A stretch of 64,000 bases of DNA from NCBI RefSeq assembly GCF_904846615.1, contig NZ_CAJHBK010000001.1, forward strand, positions 1,302,001-1,366,000, read 5' to 3'. Made by a program: the position numbers and the translations under genes. This DNA is from Psychrobacter sp. JCM 18902 (GTDB lineage: Bacteria > Pseudomonadota > Gammaproteobacteria > Pseudomonadales > Moraxellaceae). How positions within the stretch are numbered: position 1 is the stretch's first letter; every line of letters starts with the position of its first letter. The notes beneath the pieces are model-generated. The model made no database searches. It had not been told where the DNA came from and saw only the letters and a list, made by a program, of their open reading frames with translations. Below are positions 46,307-59,268 of this stretch, one piece after another.

Positions 46307-48223
46307 CTACTCTGACGCGCGTGTTGGCTCTTTGGTATCGGTCAGGTTTGGATTCGCCTTGGCCAACTTATCACTGCTTCCATTACCGCCGCTTCCATCA
46401 TTGTTGTCATCGCCATAAATATCATCGTTATCACCAATGACGATATGTTTATCAACAAAGTAAATCAATACCAAAATCGGAATCCCAATAGCGAAAGTAA
46501 AGATAAAGAAAAATGGATAGCCCATATTATCGACGATAGCACCTGAATAACCGCCCATCACCTTGGGAATGAGCGTCATTAATGAAGAGAAAATCGCATA
46601 CTGCACTGCCGTAAAACGAATAGACGTTAGAGCGGATAAGAAAGCAATAAACACGGCACTCGCCAGCCCTGCTGCCAAGTTATCAAATATGACCGCAACA
46701 TACATAAACGGCAAACTGCCTGGGTTGTAAGTTAGTAGTACAAACAATAAATTGGTCGCACACGCAAGAATCGCCCCAATCATCATGGCATGCATCATAC
46801 GGAAACGCTGTGCCAATAGCCCACCTAAGAACCCACCTGCAATCGCCATAATCACGCCGACGAGTTTCACTGCATTGGCAATATCTGTTTTACTAAAGCC
46901 CATGTCTTGATAAAAAACGTTGGAAATAACGCCTGCCACAATGTCTGAAATTCGATATAGCCCAATGAGCGCCAATAGTAATAACGCCTTTTTGCCATAG
47001 CGTCTAAAAAAGTCCAAGATCGGCTCGACCCAAGTGGCCATGGCTACTTCTTTTTTCACCAACCCTACTTGTACCAATGCATAACCTGCTACTATCGCTA
47101 CACCCAAGCTTATCAGCAGATGCAATGTTTCAACAAAGAAGCTGGAGAATGCTCCTTCAAACTCTGGCAGTACTTGTCCCATTAATATATAAGCGGCGAT
47201 AAAAGCGATCACAGAAAATACGAATAGCGCCACCAATCTCACATAATCTTCACGAGTTTCCGCAACCAATGGCGCTTTATTAATAATTTTTGGTTGATTG
47301 ATAATGAAATACAACAGCAGCAACGGTGCGCAAGCGACCAATGCCAAAAAGTAAAACTTAATCGCTGGCATGACCATTAACGGTATCATTGCCAATGTGC
47401 TATCAAATACTGTATTAATCAAAATATTGATCAGATAAATAATGCCAAAAATCAGACCTGGGATAAGTAATAAAGCAGAATAAATAAGAAATACTTTTAA
47501 GTTACCCTTTTGCTTTTTAGTTTGCAACGTTTCAGCCGTTGGCTCATAGCTGGCAAACGTGGTTAATACTCCTAAAGTCATGACACCTGCCATAATGTAG
47601 TAAGTATTTCGCCATGCCTCATAACTATAAAAAGTCTCATTCGAGCCAAAAAAATCTGCCAAATATAACGCGCCTGCCCCCGCAACGATCATGCCGATAC
47701 GATAACCCGACACATAAATAGAGGATAGAATGGACTGCATCGATGGCGGCGCAAGCTCGATGCGGTAAGCATCAATCACGATATCTTGGGTGGCAGAAGA
47801 AAAGCCAAGCAAAACCGCAGCGCCTGCCATGTAGACTAAAACGTCTTCACTAACTGGATTAACATTTGCCATCAAAAAGATAGCAAATATGATAAGCAGC
47901 TGTGATACCACCATCCAACTGCGACGACGACCCAACCATTTAGTCAAAAATGGCACAGGAAGCGCATCTATTAATGGCGCCCAAATAAATTTAAACGAAT
48001 AACCCAGTGCCGCCCAACTAAACATGGTCACAACACTACGATCAATGCCTGCCTCTCTAAGCCAAAGTGATAAACTTGAAAAAATAAGCAGTATAGGAAT
48101 ACCCGCTGAAAAGCCCAAAAACAACATGATAATGACACGAGGGTCTAAATAAGCCTTTGCAGCCTCTCCCCATGATTTTTTGACAGCTGGTTGATTGGGT
48201 GGCACAGATTTGACAGCAGACAT
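46307..48223 (-). CDS. ampG: AmpG-type muropeptide permease (MFS)
   Basis: A 638-residue MFS protein importing anhydro-muropeptides for wall recycling. The first transmembrane stretch, FLGFSAGIPILLIFSSLSLWLREAG, is highly typical of AmpG. ALGYSFKFIWAPLIDALPVPFLTKWLGRRRSW follows, and ILSSIYVSGYRIGMIVAGAGAL lies later. It is much longer than E. coli AmpG (491). The extra length is mainly two added hydrophobic helices in the middle (about 225-400) and a Gly/Asp/Asn-rich tail. It is divergent from katG. Confidence 0.9.
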   Translation of the reverse strand: MSAVKSVPPNQPAVKKSWGEAAKAYLDPRVIIMLFLGFSAGIPILLIFSSLSLWLREAGIDRSVVTMFSWAALGYSFKFIWAPLIDALPVPFLTKWLGRRRSWMVVSQLLIIFAIFLMANVNPVSEDVLVYMAGAAVLLGFSSATQDIVIDAYRIELAPPSMQSILSSIYVSGYRIGMIVAGAGALYLADFFGSNETFYSYEAWRNTYYIMAGVMTLGVLTTFASYEPTAETLQTKKQKGNLKVFLIYSALLLIPGLIFGIIYLINILINTVFDSTLAMIPLMVMPAIKFYFLALVACAPLLLLYFIINQPKIINKAPLVAETREDYVRLVALFVFSVIAFIAAYILMGQVLPEFEGAFSSFFVETLHLLISLGVAIVAGYALVQVGLVKKEVAMATWVEPILDFFRRYGKKALLLLALIGLYRISDIVAGVISNVFYQDMGFSKTDIANAVKLVGVIMAIAGGFLGGLLAQRFRMMHAMMIGAILACATNLLFVLLTYNPGSLPFMYVAVIFDNLAAGLASAVFIAFLSALTSIRFTAVQYAIFSSLMTLIPKVMGGYSGAIVDNMGYPFFFIFTFAIGIPILVLIYFVDKHIVIGDNDDIYGDDNNDGSGGNGSSDKLAKANPNLTDTKEPTRASE

Positions 48224-51132
<2,909 letters not shown>

Positions 51133-51162
51133 AACCCACTGAAATAGATACGCCTTTATCTT

Positions 51163-51193
51163 AAAAAAGCCCTCTTTAATCGAGGGTTTTTTT
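51163..51193 (+). terminator. Terminator after katG
   Basis: A GC-rich core CCCTC/GAGGG with flanking A and T runs around a 6-nt loop, then seven Ts, 31 nt after the katG stop. Confidence 0.88.
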
Positions 51194-51381
51194 ATTGTAA
51201 TGGTTTACTTCTAGCAACGGACAAACGACTTATTGTATATTCCAAATAAACATAAATAGATAACCATTAAGTATATACAAGAATAAACACTTTGTTTTAC
51301 ACTACCTGCTTACTGCATATTTGTACATTTTCACTTTTGTATACAGACAGGGTTTGTATATTTATACAATAGGATTTAGTT

Positions 51382-52311
51382 ATGGCAATCGACGTAGTGG
51401 TCAATCAGCGGCATTTACAAATCCAGCTCAAGCAGTTGGAGACAGTATGGCATACGGTGATTAATGGCTATAACTTAAGTCAGGCGGCGACCGTACTGCA
51501 CACCAGTCAATCTAGCCTATCAAAACATATTGCGGCACTTGAAAATCAGCTCAAAACGGAAGTATTCGTCCGTCAAGGCAAACGCCTAACGGGTCTTACG
51601 ACCATGGGCACAGCACTAATGCCGCATATCGAATCTATCTTCGCCGAGATCCGTACGATTGAAAACCTAAGTCTCGATTTTAATAATCCGAATATTGGCA
51701 CGCTGACGATTGCCACCACTCACACGCAAGCGCGATATGTATTGCCACAAGTCGTCAAAGAGTTTAAAGAGCGTTTCCCCAAAGTCAACCTAATACTACA
51801 ACAAGCGGATCCAGAGACCATCGCGCAGATGGTCATTCGCGGGCAGGCAGATATTGGCATTGCAACCGAGTCTTTACTTCATAACAATTATTTACGCTGC
51901 TATCGCTATTATGACTGGACGCATCGCGTCATTGTGCCAAGCGATCACGAACTGGCCAATCACGAGTCTGTGGATTTGCCGACCCTCGCCAGCTATCCGA
52001 TTGTGACCTATCACGGTGGCTTTACGGGGCGCGGTGCGATTGACAAAACTTTTGAAGAAGCAGGATTGGAACCAGATATCGTGCTAGCAGCGCTCGATGC
52101 TGATGTAATCAGTACTTACGTAGGTCTGGGCTTGGGTATCGGTATTATCGCAGAGATGGCGTTTGAACCGAGTCACTATCAAAATTTAACCGCGATACCT
52201 GTGGATCACTTTGGGCGCTTTACCAGTTGGATGGCGGTACGTGATGATGCAGAAATTCGTCAGTATGGTCGGGCATTTATGGAACTGTGTCAAAAACAAT
52301 TTAGCCAGTAA
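51382..52311 (+). CDS. CysB-type LysR family regulator
   Basis: A 309-residue LysR-type regulator. The N-terminal helix-turn-helix is LSQAATVLHTSQSSLSKHIAALENQL. The effector domain shows the CysB/Cbl signature GTLTIATTHTQARYVLPQVVKEF, and FTGRGAIDKTFEEAGL near residue 215 also matches CysB. CysB regulates cysteine and sulfur assimilation in response to N-acetylserine. Although it follows katG, it is not OxyR-like, since the redox cysteine pair is absent. The upstream GTATACAGACAGGG...TTTATACAA may be an autoregulatory site (guess). Confidence 0.9.
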   Translation: MAIDVVVNQRHLQIQLKQLETVWHTVINGYNLSQAATVLHTSQSSLSKHIAALENQLKTEVFVRQGKRLTGLTTMGTALMPHIESIFAEIRTIENLSLDFNNPNIGTLTIATTHTQARYVLPQVVKEFKERFPKVNLILQQADPETIAQMVIRGQADIGIATESLLHNNYLRCYRYYDWTHRVIVPSDHELANHESVDLPTLASYPIVTYHGGFTGRGAIDKTFEEAGLEPDIVLAALDADVISTYVGLGLGIGIIAEMAFEPSHYQNLTAIPVDHFGRFTSWMAVRDDAEIRQYGRAFMELCQKQFSQ

Positions 52312-52665
52312 AGAACCATTTATTCATGTTTTTACTAAACGTCAATGGCATCGTTATCAACAGATAATGATGTCATTTTCTATTCTCATTTCTACTCAAA
52401 ATCGACTGCCGCGCATGTGACTCTTATAACTCTACCCCATTATTAAGATTTGTTATCGTCTTAACTTCTGACCTTTATATTCAATAGAACCGCCCCATTA
52501 TATGAACTATTGAGCGACTAGTTACAGCAATATTGAATTAGCACTAGATTCTTGAGGTGCTGGTTTATCATTGCTGTCGCTAGTCTCTTTTATAACTAGA
52601 ATCAAATACCAATATAACCATATAACCACGTCGTTGAAAGGCGGCATCATAAAAACAGGTGATTT
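52312..52665. other. Intergenic region holding a 70-bp imperfect palindrome
   Basis: This 354-bp gap between two plus-strand genes has no coding signal. Its main content is the inverted repeat at 52516-52585. Confidence 0.5.
52516..52585. repeat. 70-bp imperfect inverted repeat
   Basis: The outer arms GACTAGTTACAGCAAT (52516-52531) and ATTGCTGTCGCTAGTC (52570-52585) match at 14 of 16 positions. A second inner pair, AGCAC (52540) and GTGCT (52557), continues the symmetry. It may be a MITE/REP-like element or a large mRNA hairpin upstream of the oxidoreductase gene. Confidence 0.6.
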
Positions 52666-53667
52666 ATGAGTAACGCTATTCCCTTATCCTTTTTAGACCT
52701 AGCACCCGTGCCTGAAGGTAAAACCATCGCAGAAGGCATTGCCCAAACGGTTGAGACAGCACAGCAAGCAGAAAAATTCGGCTTAAACCGTTATTGGATG
52801 GCAGAGCATCACAATATGCCGGGCATCGCCAGTGCAGCGACGTCAGTACTACTAGCGCATATCGGTAGTCAAACCAAGCATATACGTATTGGTGCTGGTG
52901 GTGTGATGCTTCCGAACCATGCACCGCTCGTCATCGCTGAGCAATTTGGCACTTTGCAGGCATTATATGGCGATCGCATAGATTTAGGGCTGGGTCGTGC
53001 GCCGGGTACTGATGGCGCAACCTTTCAGGCACTACGCCGTCAGATGCAAGATGCTGATCGCTTTCCGCAAGACGTCCAAGAATTGATGTACTTTTTAGGG
53101 AACGGTACAGATAATAGCCCAGTACAGGCATTTCCTGGGGCAAAGTCAAACGTTCCTATCTGGATATTAGGCTCTTCTCTTTTTGGGGCTACGTTAGCGG
53201 CGCATCTAGGACTTCCTTATGTGTTTGCCTCACACTTTGCACCGCAAATGCTTGGGCAAGCGATTACAGCTTATCGTGAACAGTTCAGACCATCAGCCTA
53301 TTTAGATAAGCCTTATGTCATGCTGGCAGCCAATTTATTACTCGCCGATGACGATGCTACTGCACAGTATCATTTTACCTCTGCGCAGCAAAGCTTCGTA
53401 CGCTTGCGCCGTGGTGAGACAGGTCAAATGCCGAAACCTACTCACGATATGGACAGTATCTGGAGCCCTGCTGAAAAAATGATGGTGGATAGCGCATTGT
53501 CAGTGTCATTCATCGGTTCTGTGGAAACTGTCAAACCGAAACTGGCGGCATTCCTTGCTCAGCATGAGCCAGACGAGCTGATTGTGACGGCTAACGTTTA
53601 CGATCAGGCAGCGCGCATGCGTTCACTGGAACTTACACCTGAGTTAAATTTATTTACTTTACAATGA
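52666..53667 (+). CDS. LLM class flavin-dependent oxidoreductase
   Basis: A 333-residue luciferase-like monooxygenase of the bacterial YhbW/MsnO8-type. [49 protein letters not shown] and [14 protein letters not shown] are typical. The (beta/alpha)8 barrel should bind reduced FMN. The substrate is unknown and no reductase gene is adjacent. AGGTGA lies 5 nt upstream of the ATG. Confidence 0.93.
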   Translation: MSNAIPLSFLDLAPVPEGKTIAEGIAQTVETAQQAEKFGLNRYWMAEHHNMPGIASAATSVLLAHIGSQTKHIRIGAGGVMLPNHAPLVIAEQFGTLQALYGDRIDLGLGRAPGTDGATFQALRRQMQDADRFPQDVQELMYFLGNGTDNSPVQAFPGAKSNVPIWILGSSLFGATLAAHLGLPYVFASHFAPQMLGQAITAYREQFRPSAYLDKPYVMLAANLLLADDDATAQYHFTSAQQSFVRLRRGETGQMPKPTHDMDSIWSPAEKMMVDSALSVSFIGSVETVKPKLAAFLAQHEPDELIVTANVYDQAARMRSLELTPELNLFTLQ

Positions 53668-53715
53668 AATCAGACACTTGCATAATTATTGATAAACCTT
53701 AGCTGGATGTTTGAC

Positions 53716-53886
53716 ATGGATGCAACTCCTATTATCGGTGCCTCACTGCTTATTGGCTCATCAATATTTATGTACATTGTGGCCTTTCTTGCGGTGATGG
53801 CTGTCGGTGGTTATTTGACCTACCGCACCAGCCCAAAACGTAAGCAGCGGCGCGAAGACAAACGCAATAAAGACAATTCAAATTAA
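53716..53886 (+). CDS. Small single-helix membrane protein
   Basis: A 56-residue protein with one or two hydrophobic segments (about residues 5-32) and a highly basic tail (KRKQRREDKRNKD), expected to face the cytoplasm. It begins MDATPIIGA; GGA lies 8 nt upstream. An in-frame ATG at 53707 is the alternative start. It lies 48 nt after the oxidoreductase and is followed by a strong terminator, so it probably ends that transcript. Function unknown. Confidence 0.65.
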   Translation: MDATPIIGASLLIGSSIFMYIVAFLAVMAVGGYLTYRTSPKRKQRREDKRNKDNSN

Positions 53887-53940
53887 TAACCGCTCTCGAA
53901 ATATGCTGGGGGCGTATTAATTTAACGTTTAAAGCAATAT

Positions 53941-53979
53941 AAAGAGCCCTCTTTTCTTATTTAGAAAGAGGGCTTTTTT
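53941..53979 (+). terminator. Terminator after the small membrane protein
   Basis: AAGAGCCCTCTTT pairs with AAAGAGGGCTTTT around an 11-nt loop, followed by a T run. Confidence 0.88.
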
Positions 53980-54035
53980 TGGCTTGCTACATAATAAAAA
54001 TACAGCAATCTTTACGTACTGTTATTCAGACGGCC

Positions 54036-55067
54036 TTACCATTCAATTGACGAGCCAAGATTTTTTTGTGCGGCTTGTTGTGCGACATATAGAGCGACTG
54101 CTGCATCAAAACTGGCTGCACCAACCGATTTAAATAACGTAACACCATGATTAGACTTAGCGGTTTTTTCTTGTAGCGCCCCTGTGACTAGTGCTTGTAA
54201 GTCACCACTGAGGTCGTCCCATGTCCATGCACAATCGATACTATCGTGAGCTTGGATTAAATCGCCCGCTTCATGACGACTGCCAACCAAATCATCGACA
54301 ACGACCATGCGACTGTTTGCAATGACATCATTGCTTATCTCTTTCATTGAAGGCTGATAGGCGCCGACTGCGTTGATGTGTACATCAGATTTAATATGGT
54401 TGAGATCAAACAAACCTTCTGTTGCGCGGGTTGCGACATTGATAACATCTGCATCATGGACAGCATCATTGATATTTTCGCAAACCGTTATAGTAACGTC
54501 CCATTGCGGATAATCACGAGTAAATTTCACTTTAAAAATCTCAGCGCCTTCCCTGCTTCTATTCCATAAATATACTGTTTTAATCTCAGGACGTACTGTC
54601 ATTACCGCATGTAACTGCTCATAAGCCATGCCGCCACAACCGACCACCGCCACACTTTGACAATCAGGCTTTGCCATATATTTGGTGGCGATACCTGACA
54701 ATGCTGCGGTACGCACTTGGGTAATATAAACCCCATCCATAATTGCCAATATTTCACCAGTATCATTGTTTGACACGGTAATAATCGCCGTTGTGGTTGG
54801 TAAATTTCGGCTCGGATTATCAGGACAAATGGTGACCAATTTTACGGCGGTATACTCATTCTTACCATCATAAATCGTCGCAGGCATTGATAAATGCGAA
54901 CCTGAACGATGAGTGTCATCTTCACTAAAAGTGTCAATGACCAAACGTTCAGGTGCTTTGATCCAATTGGGATGCGCTGCCTGTTGATGTAACAATGCTT
55001 CTATCGCCCCAATGGCAGATTGCATATTGAGATGTTCGGCCACGATTGCTTTGTTTAGTAATTGCAA
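54036..55067 (-). CDS. Ornithine cyclodeaminase/mu-crystallin family protein
   Basis: A 343-residue NAD(P)-binding protein of the OCD/mu-crystallin family. The Rossmann motif VAVVGCGGMAYEQLHAV near residue 138 and MPATIYDGKNEYTAVKLV near 80 are family-typical. DDLVGSRHEAGDLI near 255 is also present. Members include ornithine cyclodeaminase, alanine dehydrogenase and imine (ketimine) reductases; the specific reaction cannot be fixed. It is 60 nt from an AEC transporter on the same strand, so an amino-acid-related import/conversion pair is possible. Confidence 0.85.
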   Translation of the reverse strand: MQLLNKAIVAEHLNMQSAIGAIEALLHQQAAHPNWIKAPERLVIDTFSEDDTHRSGSHLSMPATIYDGKNEYTAVKLVTICPDNPSRNLPTTTAIITVSNNDTGEILAIMDGVYITQVRTAALSGIATKYMAKPDCQSVAVVGCGGMAYEQLHAVMTVRPEIKTVYLWNRSREGAEIFKVKFTRDYPQWDVTITVCENINDAVHDADVINVATRATEGLFDLNHIKSDVHINAVGAYQPSMKEISNDVIANSRMVVVDDLVGSRHEAGDLIQAHDSIDCAWTWDDLSGDLQALVTGALQEKTAKSNHGVTLFKSVGAASFDAAVALYVAQQAAQKNLGSSIEW

Positions 55068-55127
55068 TTTGAGTACTCCTGTTTATAGATTTATTATTAG
55101 AACATGTTTTATCACGCCAAACGGCTA

Positions 55128-56087
55128 CTACATTAATCCTAACCCGCGTAATATTGCCGCACCAATCGCTATTCCAAACATACCTACCACGGTGGTAAAA
55201 GCCGAAATATTAGCAGCTAACACATCATTGCCACCCATGGCTTTTGCCATTACATAGCTGGCGGCGGCTGTTGGTGAAGCTGCCATCAAAAACAACACAC
55301 CCATATGCACACCTGATAGATCAAATCCCAATCCAATAGCGATGGCAATCAATGGCGCAACAATAATACGTCCGATACTCGCCTGCATGGACAGCCCTGA
55401 AGGGTGCAACATCGACTTCAAATCAATACTGGCACCGGCGCAAATCAATGCTAAGGGCAATGCCACTGCGGCCAGTAGATCGCCAGTCGTATGAATCACA
55501 CCTGTAATAGGCGGCAGTGGTGATGCCTTATAAGCAAATGCTGCTACCAATGCGATAATCAGTGGATTGGTAAATAGTTTTTTAATAATCATGGTACTGC
55601 GACTGAGCCAAGTATCATCCACACTTTTGGACACACGGCTGAGAGTGATAACCGCTAAGATATTAAACAGTATCGTCACCACACCCATATAGACAGCACC
55701 GATGCTTAAGCCACGTTCTCCGTAGGCATTAGCAACCGTTGCCAGTCCGATAATAGCCATATTACTCCGAAATATCCCTTGTACAAACACCCCTTGATCA
55801 GCCGGTTTGCTCACAAAATATTTGGCGTAAATCTCTGCACCTATAAACAAGATGAATGTCACCAGAATACCAGCCACTATCAGCGTGATTTGTTTGCTGT
55901 AATCGACATCACTATCAACAACGCTAAAAAAAAGCAAACAGGGTAAACAGTAATTAAAGACAAAGCTCGATGCTTGGTCAATAAAAGTCTGGCTCGCCTC
56001 ACCGCGTCTCTGCATAAAAAAACCCAACCACATTAAGGCAAGGTTGGGCAAGACAATGGTAATAGCAAAGACAATAGCATCAATCAT
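55128..56087 (-). CDS. AEC family transporter (auxin efflux carrier-like)
   Basis: A 319-residue membrane protein with about ten hydrophobic helices and the AEC duplicated layout. SFVFNYCLPCLLFFSVV near residue 40 and PLALICAGASIDL near 210 are characteristic. Bacterial members move malate, malonate or other small anions. It probably shares a transcript with the OCD-like gene downstream. Substrate unknown. Confidence 0.88.
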   Translation of the reverse strand: MIDAIVFAITIVLPNLALMWLGFFMQRRGEASQTFIDQASSFVFNYCLPCLLFFSVVDSDVDYSKQITLIVAGILVTFILFIGAEIYAKYFVSKPADQGVFVQGIFRSNMAIIGLATVANAYGERGLSIGAVYMGVVTILFNILAVITLSRVSKSVDDTWLSRSTMIIKKLFTNPLIIALVAAFAYKASPLPPITGVIHTTGDLLAAVALPLALICAGASIDLKSMLHPSGLSMQASIGRIIVAPLIAIAIGLGFDLSGVHMGVLFLMAASPTAAASYVMAKAMGGNDVLAANISAFTTVVGMFGIAIGAAILRGLGLM

Positions 56088-56170
56088 AAATAGGCTCAGT
56101 TCGTTGACAAGCCCATCATGATATGGACATCAGCGAGATAAATTGACAAGTAATCATTAAAATTTCTAAC

Positions 56171-56280
56171 CTATAGTCAGAGCACTTTTAAACCGCTACG
56201 GTGTTACCCGCCCTAGATGTACTCAGTGTACTATCTGCGGTCGGTCGCCTTGTAGCGATTCTAAAATTCCTTGACTATAG
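56171..56280. repeat. 110-bp imperfect palindromic (MITE-like) repeat
   Basis: The ends CTATAGTCA are perfectly inverted, and the 29-bp outer arms match at 22 positions, ending in CCGCTAC and GTAGCG. The centre is itself near-palindromic (GATGTACTCAGTGTACTATC). It lies in the convergent spacer between AEC-transporter start region and mnmG end, and has no coding potential. Confidence 0.65.
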
Positions 56281-56352
56281 TATAGAGACAAAATAGCAAG
56301 TAAGACAAGCGCCTGCTCTATTTTCTTTTAACAGCAATTGTATTATTAATAC

Positions 56353-56390
56353 ACAAAAGCCCATAACGATATACCGTTATGGGCTTTTGT
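56353..56390. terminator. Strong terminator 3' of mnmG
   Basis: A perfect 16-bp stem (ACAAAAGCCCATAACG with CGTTATGGGCTTTTGT) and a small loop lies 20 nt past the mnmG stop on the minus strand. Confidence 0.88.
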
Positions 56391-56409
56391 TATACTAGTT
56401 ATACTACCA

Positions 56410-58305
56410 TTACGAATCTAGCGCGGCCTTCGCTTTTTTATGTTTTTTCACTGTCATGGCTAGCAATTGAACGGCCGCAGGCGTCACACCGCTCACGCGT
56501 CCTGCTTGAGCAAGCGTCGCAGGACGTATTTGCGTCAATTTCTGTACAATCTCATTTGATAAGCCTGATACCACACTATAATCAAAGTCCAGTGGCAGCG
56601 CTGTATTTTCTAGACGCTTCATCTGATCAATGTCTTCTTGCTGACGATCAATATAGCCTGCGTACTTCACAGAGATTTCTATCTGCTCACCCACTTGGGC
56701 GTCGACTTGCGAATCAGTGATGGCAGCGATATCAGCAAAATGAATCTGCGGACGCTTGAGCAAATCAAAAGCAGTCGATTCTTTTGACAACACCTCGCCC
56801 GTTTGCTCTGTGACTTTTTTGCCTAACGTATTGGCAGGGGTTGCCCACATATCTTTGAGACGTGAGGTCTCTGTGGCAATGGCTTCCATTTTTTGTTGGT
56901 AAGCCTGCCAGCGCACATCGTCAACCAGACCAAGCTTACGACCTGTTTCAGTCAAGCGTTGATCCGCATTGTCTTCACGTAACAGCAAGCGATATTCTGC
57001 GCGGCTCGTAAACATACGATATGGCTCAGTCGTACCATGGGTAATCAAATCATCAACGAGCACGCCAAGATAGGCTTCATCACGGCGCGGTGTCCACGTT
57101 TCAAACTCACTATTATTAGTAGTAACCAATGCCGCATTAGTACCTGCTAGCAAACCCTGTACGCCAGCCTCTTCGTAGCCAGTTGTACCATTGATTTGTC
57201 CAGCGAAGTAAAGACGATCGATAGATTTGGTTTCGAGCGTTGGTTTTAGGTTTTGTGGATCAAAGTAATCATACTCAATAGCATAACCTGGACGGGTAAT
57301 GTGCGCGTTCTCTAAGCCTTTCATACTATGGATAAACTCTAACTGCACATCAAATGGCAAACTCGTTGAGATACCATTTGGATATAGCTCATGTGTCGTC
57401 AAACCTTCTGGCTCGATAAATATCTGATGGCTGTCTTTATCCGCAAAACGATGAATCTTGTCTTCAATTGACGGACAATAACGTGGACCCACACCTTCGA
57501 TTTTGCCAGAGAACATCGGCGAACGGTCTAAATTCTCACGGATAATATCATGGGTACGCGCATTGGTATGCGTGATGTAGCAATTGACCTGCTCAGGGTG
57601 CATCGACACGTCACCCATATAACTCATAACAGGTAGCGGCGTATCACCCGGCTGTACGGTCATCACACTAAAATCAACGCTACGCGCATCGATACGTGCG
57701 GGCGTACCTGTCTTTAGACGACCGACTGGCAGCTTAAGCTCACGCAAACGATCTGCCAACTTGATAGAAGGTTGATCGCCTGCGCGACCACCTTTTGAGC
57801 TTTCGAGACCAATATGAATAACTCCGCCTAAAAACGTACCTGAGGTCAGTACCACCGTTTGCGTATTAAAGATAATACCCGTTGCAGTAACCACTGCCGT
57901 CGCACGACCATTTTCAACTAAGATATCATCAGCCGCTTGTTGAAATATATCAAGATTTGGCTGATTCTCAAGCGTATGGCGAATAGCGGCTTTATATAAA
58001 ATACGATCTGCTTGCGCACGCGTGGCTCGAACTGCCGCACCTTTACGGCTATTTAGTACTCGAAACTGAATACCCGATTTGTCCGTCGCTAGCGCCATCG
58101 CCCCACCAAGTGCATCAATCTCACGCACCAGATGCGATTTACCGATACCACCAATTGCTGGATTACAACTCATCTGTCCGAGCGTCTCAATATTATGTGT
58201 CAACAGCAAGGTCTGCGCGCCCATACGTGCGGCTGCCAAAGCAGCTTCTGTGCCAGCATGACCACCACCGATCACTACCACGTCGTAATTTTTTGGGTAT
58301 TGCAT
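56410..58305 (-). CDS. mnmG: tRNA uridine-5-carboxymethylaminomethyl modification enzyme MnmG
   Basis: A 631-residue FAD protein that with MnmE installs the 5-carboxymethylaminomethyl group at tRNA wobble uridine. The FAD site is [21 protein letters not shown] at the N-terminus. [22 protein letters not shown] is highly conserved, and the cysteine in [10 protein letters not shown] is the conserved catalytic-type cysteine. The C-terminal helical domain contacts MnmE and tRNA. Length equals the E. coli protein (629). MnmA, which thiolates the same base, is at 60.6 kb. Confidence 0.97.
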   Translation of the reverse strand: MQYPKNYDVVVIGGGHAGTEAALAAARMGAQTLLLTHNIETLGQMSCNPAIGGIGKSHLVREIDALGGAMALATDKSGIQFRVLNSRKGAAVRATRAQADRILYKAAIRHTLENQPNLDIFQQAADDILVENGRATAVVTATGIIFNTQTVVLTSGTFLGGVIHIGLESSKGGRAGDQPSIKLADRLRELKLPVGRLKTGTPARIDARSVDFSVMTVQPGDTPLPVMSYMGDVSMHPEQVNCYITHTNARTHDIIRENLDRSPMFSGKIEGVGPRYCPSIEDKIHRFADKDSHQIFIEPEGLTTHELYPNGISTSLPFDVQLEFIHSMKGLENAHITRPGYAIEYDYFDPQNLKPTLETKSIDRLYFAGQINGTTGYEEAGVQGLLAGTNAALVTTNNSEFETWTPRRDEAYLGVLVDDLITHGTTEPYRMFTSRAEYRLLLREDNADQRLTETGRKLGLVDDVRWQAYQQKMEAIATETSRLKDMWATPANTLGKKVTEQTGEVLSKESTAFDLLKRPQIHFADIAAITDSQVDAQVGEQIEISVKYAGYIDRQQEDIDQMKRLENTALPLDFDYSVVSGLSNEIVQKLTQIRPATLAQAGRVSGVTPAAVQLLAMTVKKHKKAKAALDS

Positions 58306-58569
58306 ATACGCCTCACTTGACTCATAACGCCGCTTTTAGCCAAAAACTATCATTACCAGAATTTTATGGCTAAATAGCATGGTCATCAGCAAATAAACGT
58401 CAGTCGGATTTAAAAAGTTAACGACTTGGAAAAGCCGCTAGATATTGGATTGCTAACCCACCATTATAACAATTTTTTGATGCTTAAAAAACGCCGCAGT
58501 AGAAACTATTTACATTAAGTGTTAAGCATCATTTTTAAACTTAGTAACTAGCAACTTAATAACTAGCGC

Positions 58570-59100
58570 CTAGTTACCAGGGCTCAGCGGTACGATTTGA
58601 TCTGATTGACCACTGCTCAGCATATGCTGACTGCCATAACCTTCTGGATTGATCTGCAAATAAGCATTCATCAAGCCAATGGCATCGCCATCATTACTGG
58701 CCAGAACTTGCTCTTTAATCATGTCCACTGGCGGTAGCAGCAAGTTTTTTAGCAATGCCAAACGCTGCTGGTTATCGCCTTTATTAACGACCATCTCGAT
58801 AAGTTGACGCGCATCGATGGGTAAATCTGGCGTATTCTGTGCCAATAATGCCAAATGATAAGCGCCCGCAGAATCTTGATCCGCAACGATACGCTGCTCA
58901 ATCGCAATATAAGTGGCTTCTGTTGCGCCGCCTGCCACATTAAGCTGATGAATACATTTCAGGGCTGAATGTGGCTCATTGCCAGCAATTTCAATGATAC
59001 GCGTGGATTCATTTTTTAAATGCTCACGGCGTTTCTCTATTGCCGCTTGCTCAGCAGATAGTGGTTCGGGCGTTTGCTGTTCTATTGGTTGATTACTCAT
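58570..59100 (-). CDS. Hypothetical cytoplasmic protein
   Basis: A 176-residue soluble protein that I do not recognise. The N-terminal 40 residues are charged and likely helical (QQTPEPLSAEQAAIEKRREHL). The middle is helix-rich (ARQLIEMVVNKGDNQQRLALLKNLLL), and the tail is Gly/Ser/Gln-rich. There is no signal or membrane segment. It sits alone between mnmG and grxD on the same strand. Confidence 0.75.
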   Translation of the reverse strand: MSNQPIEQQTPEPLSAEQAAIEKRREHLKNESTRIIEIAGNEPHSALKCIHQLNVAGGATEATYIAIEQRIVADQDSAGAYHLALLAQNTPDLPIDARQLIEMVVNKGDNQQRLALLKNLLLPPVDMIKEQVLASNDGDAIGLMNAYLQINPEGYGSQHMLSSGQSDQIVPLSPGN

Positions 59101-59186
59101 AATACTCTCTTATCATTTGTATTTTTATAATGTTCAAAACACCTTGGTCTTGAGCCATATATGGGGGCAACACTGACAAAAACAAT

Positions 59187-59225
59187 AAAAGCCCGAGCGT
59201 CCATCTAAGGACTCGCTCGAGCTTT
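59187..59225 (-). terminator. Terminator after grxD
   Basis: On the minus strand AAAGCTCGAGCG pairs with CGCTCGGGCTTT with one mismatch around a loop of about 14 nt, then TTATTGTTTTT. It is 43 nt past the grxD stop. Confidence 0.75.
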
Positions 59226-59268
59226 CATACACTACACTTAATAAGTTTAGTAAAACAGCTTATGTAAG

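Noticed and set aside
51382..52311. Calling the LysR gene oxyR because it follows katG
   Set aside because: The effector domain is CysB-like and no conserved redox cysteine pair is present.
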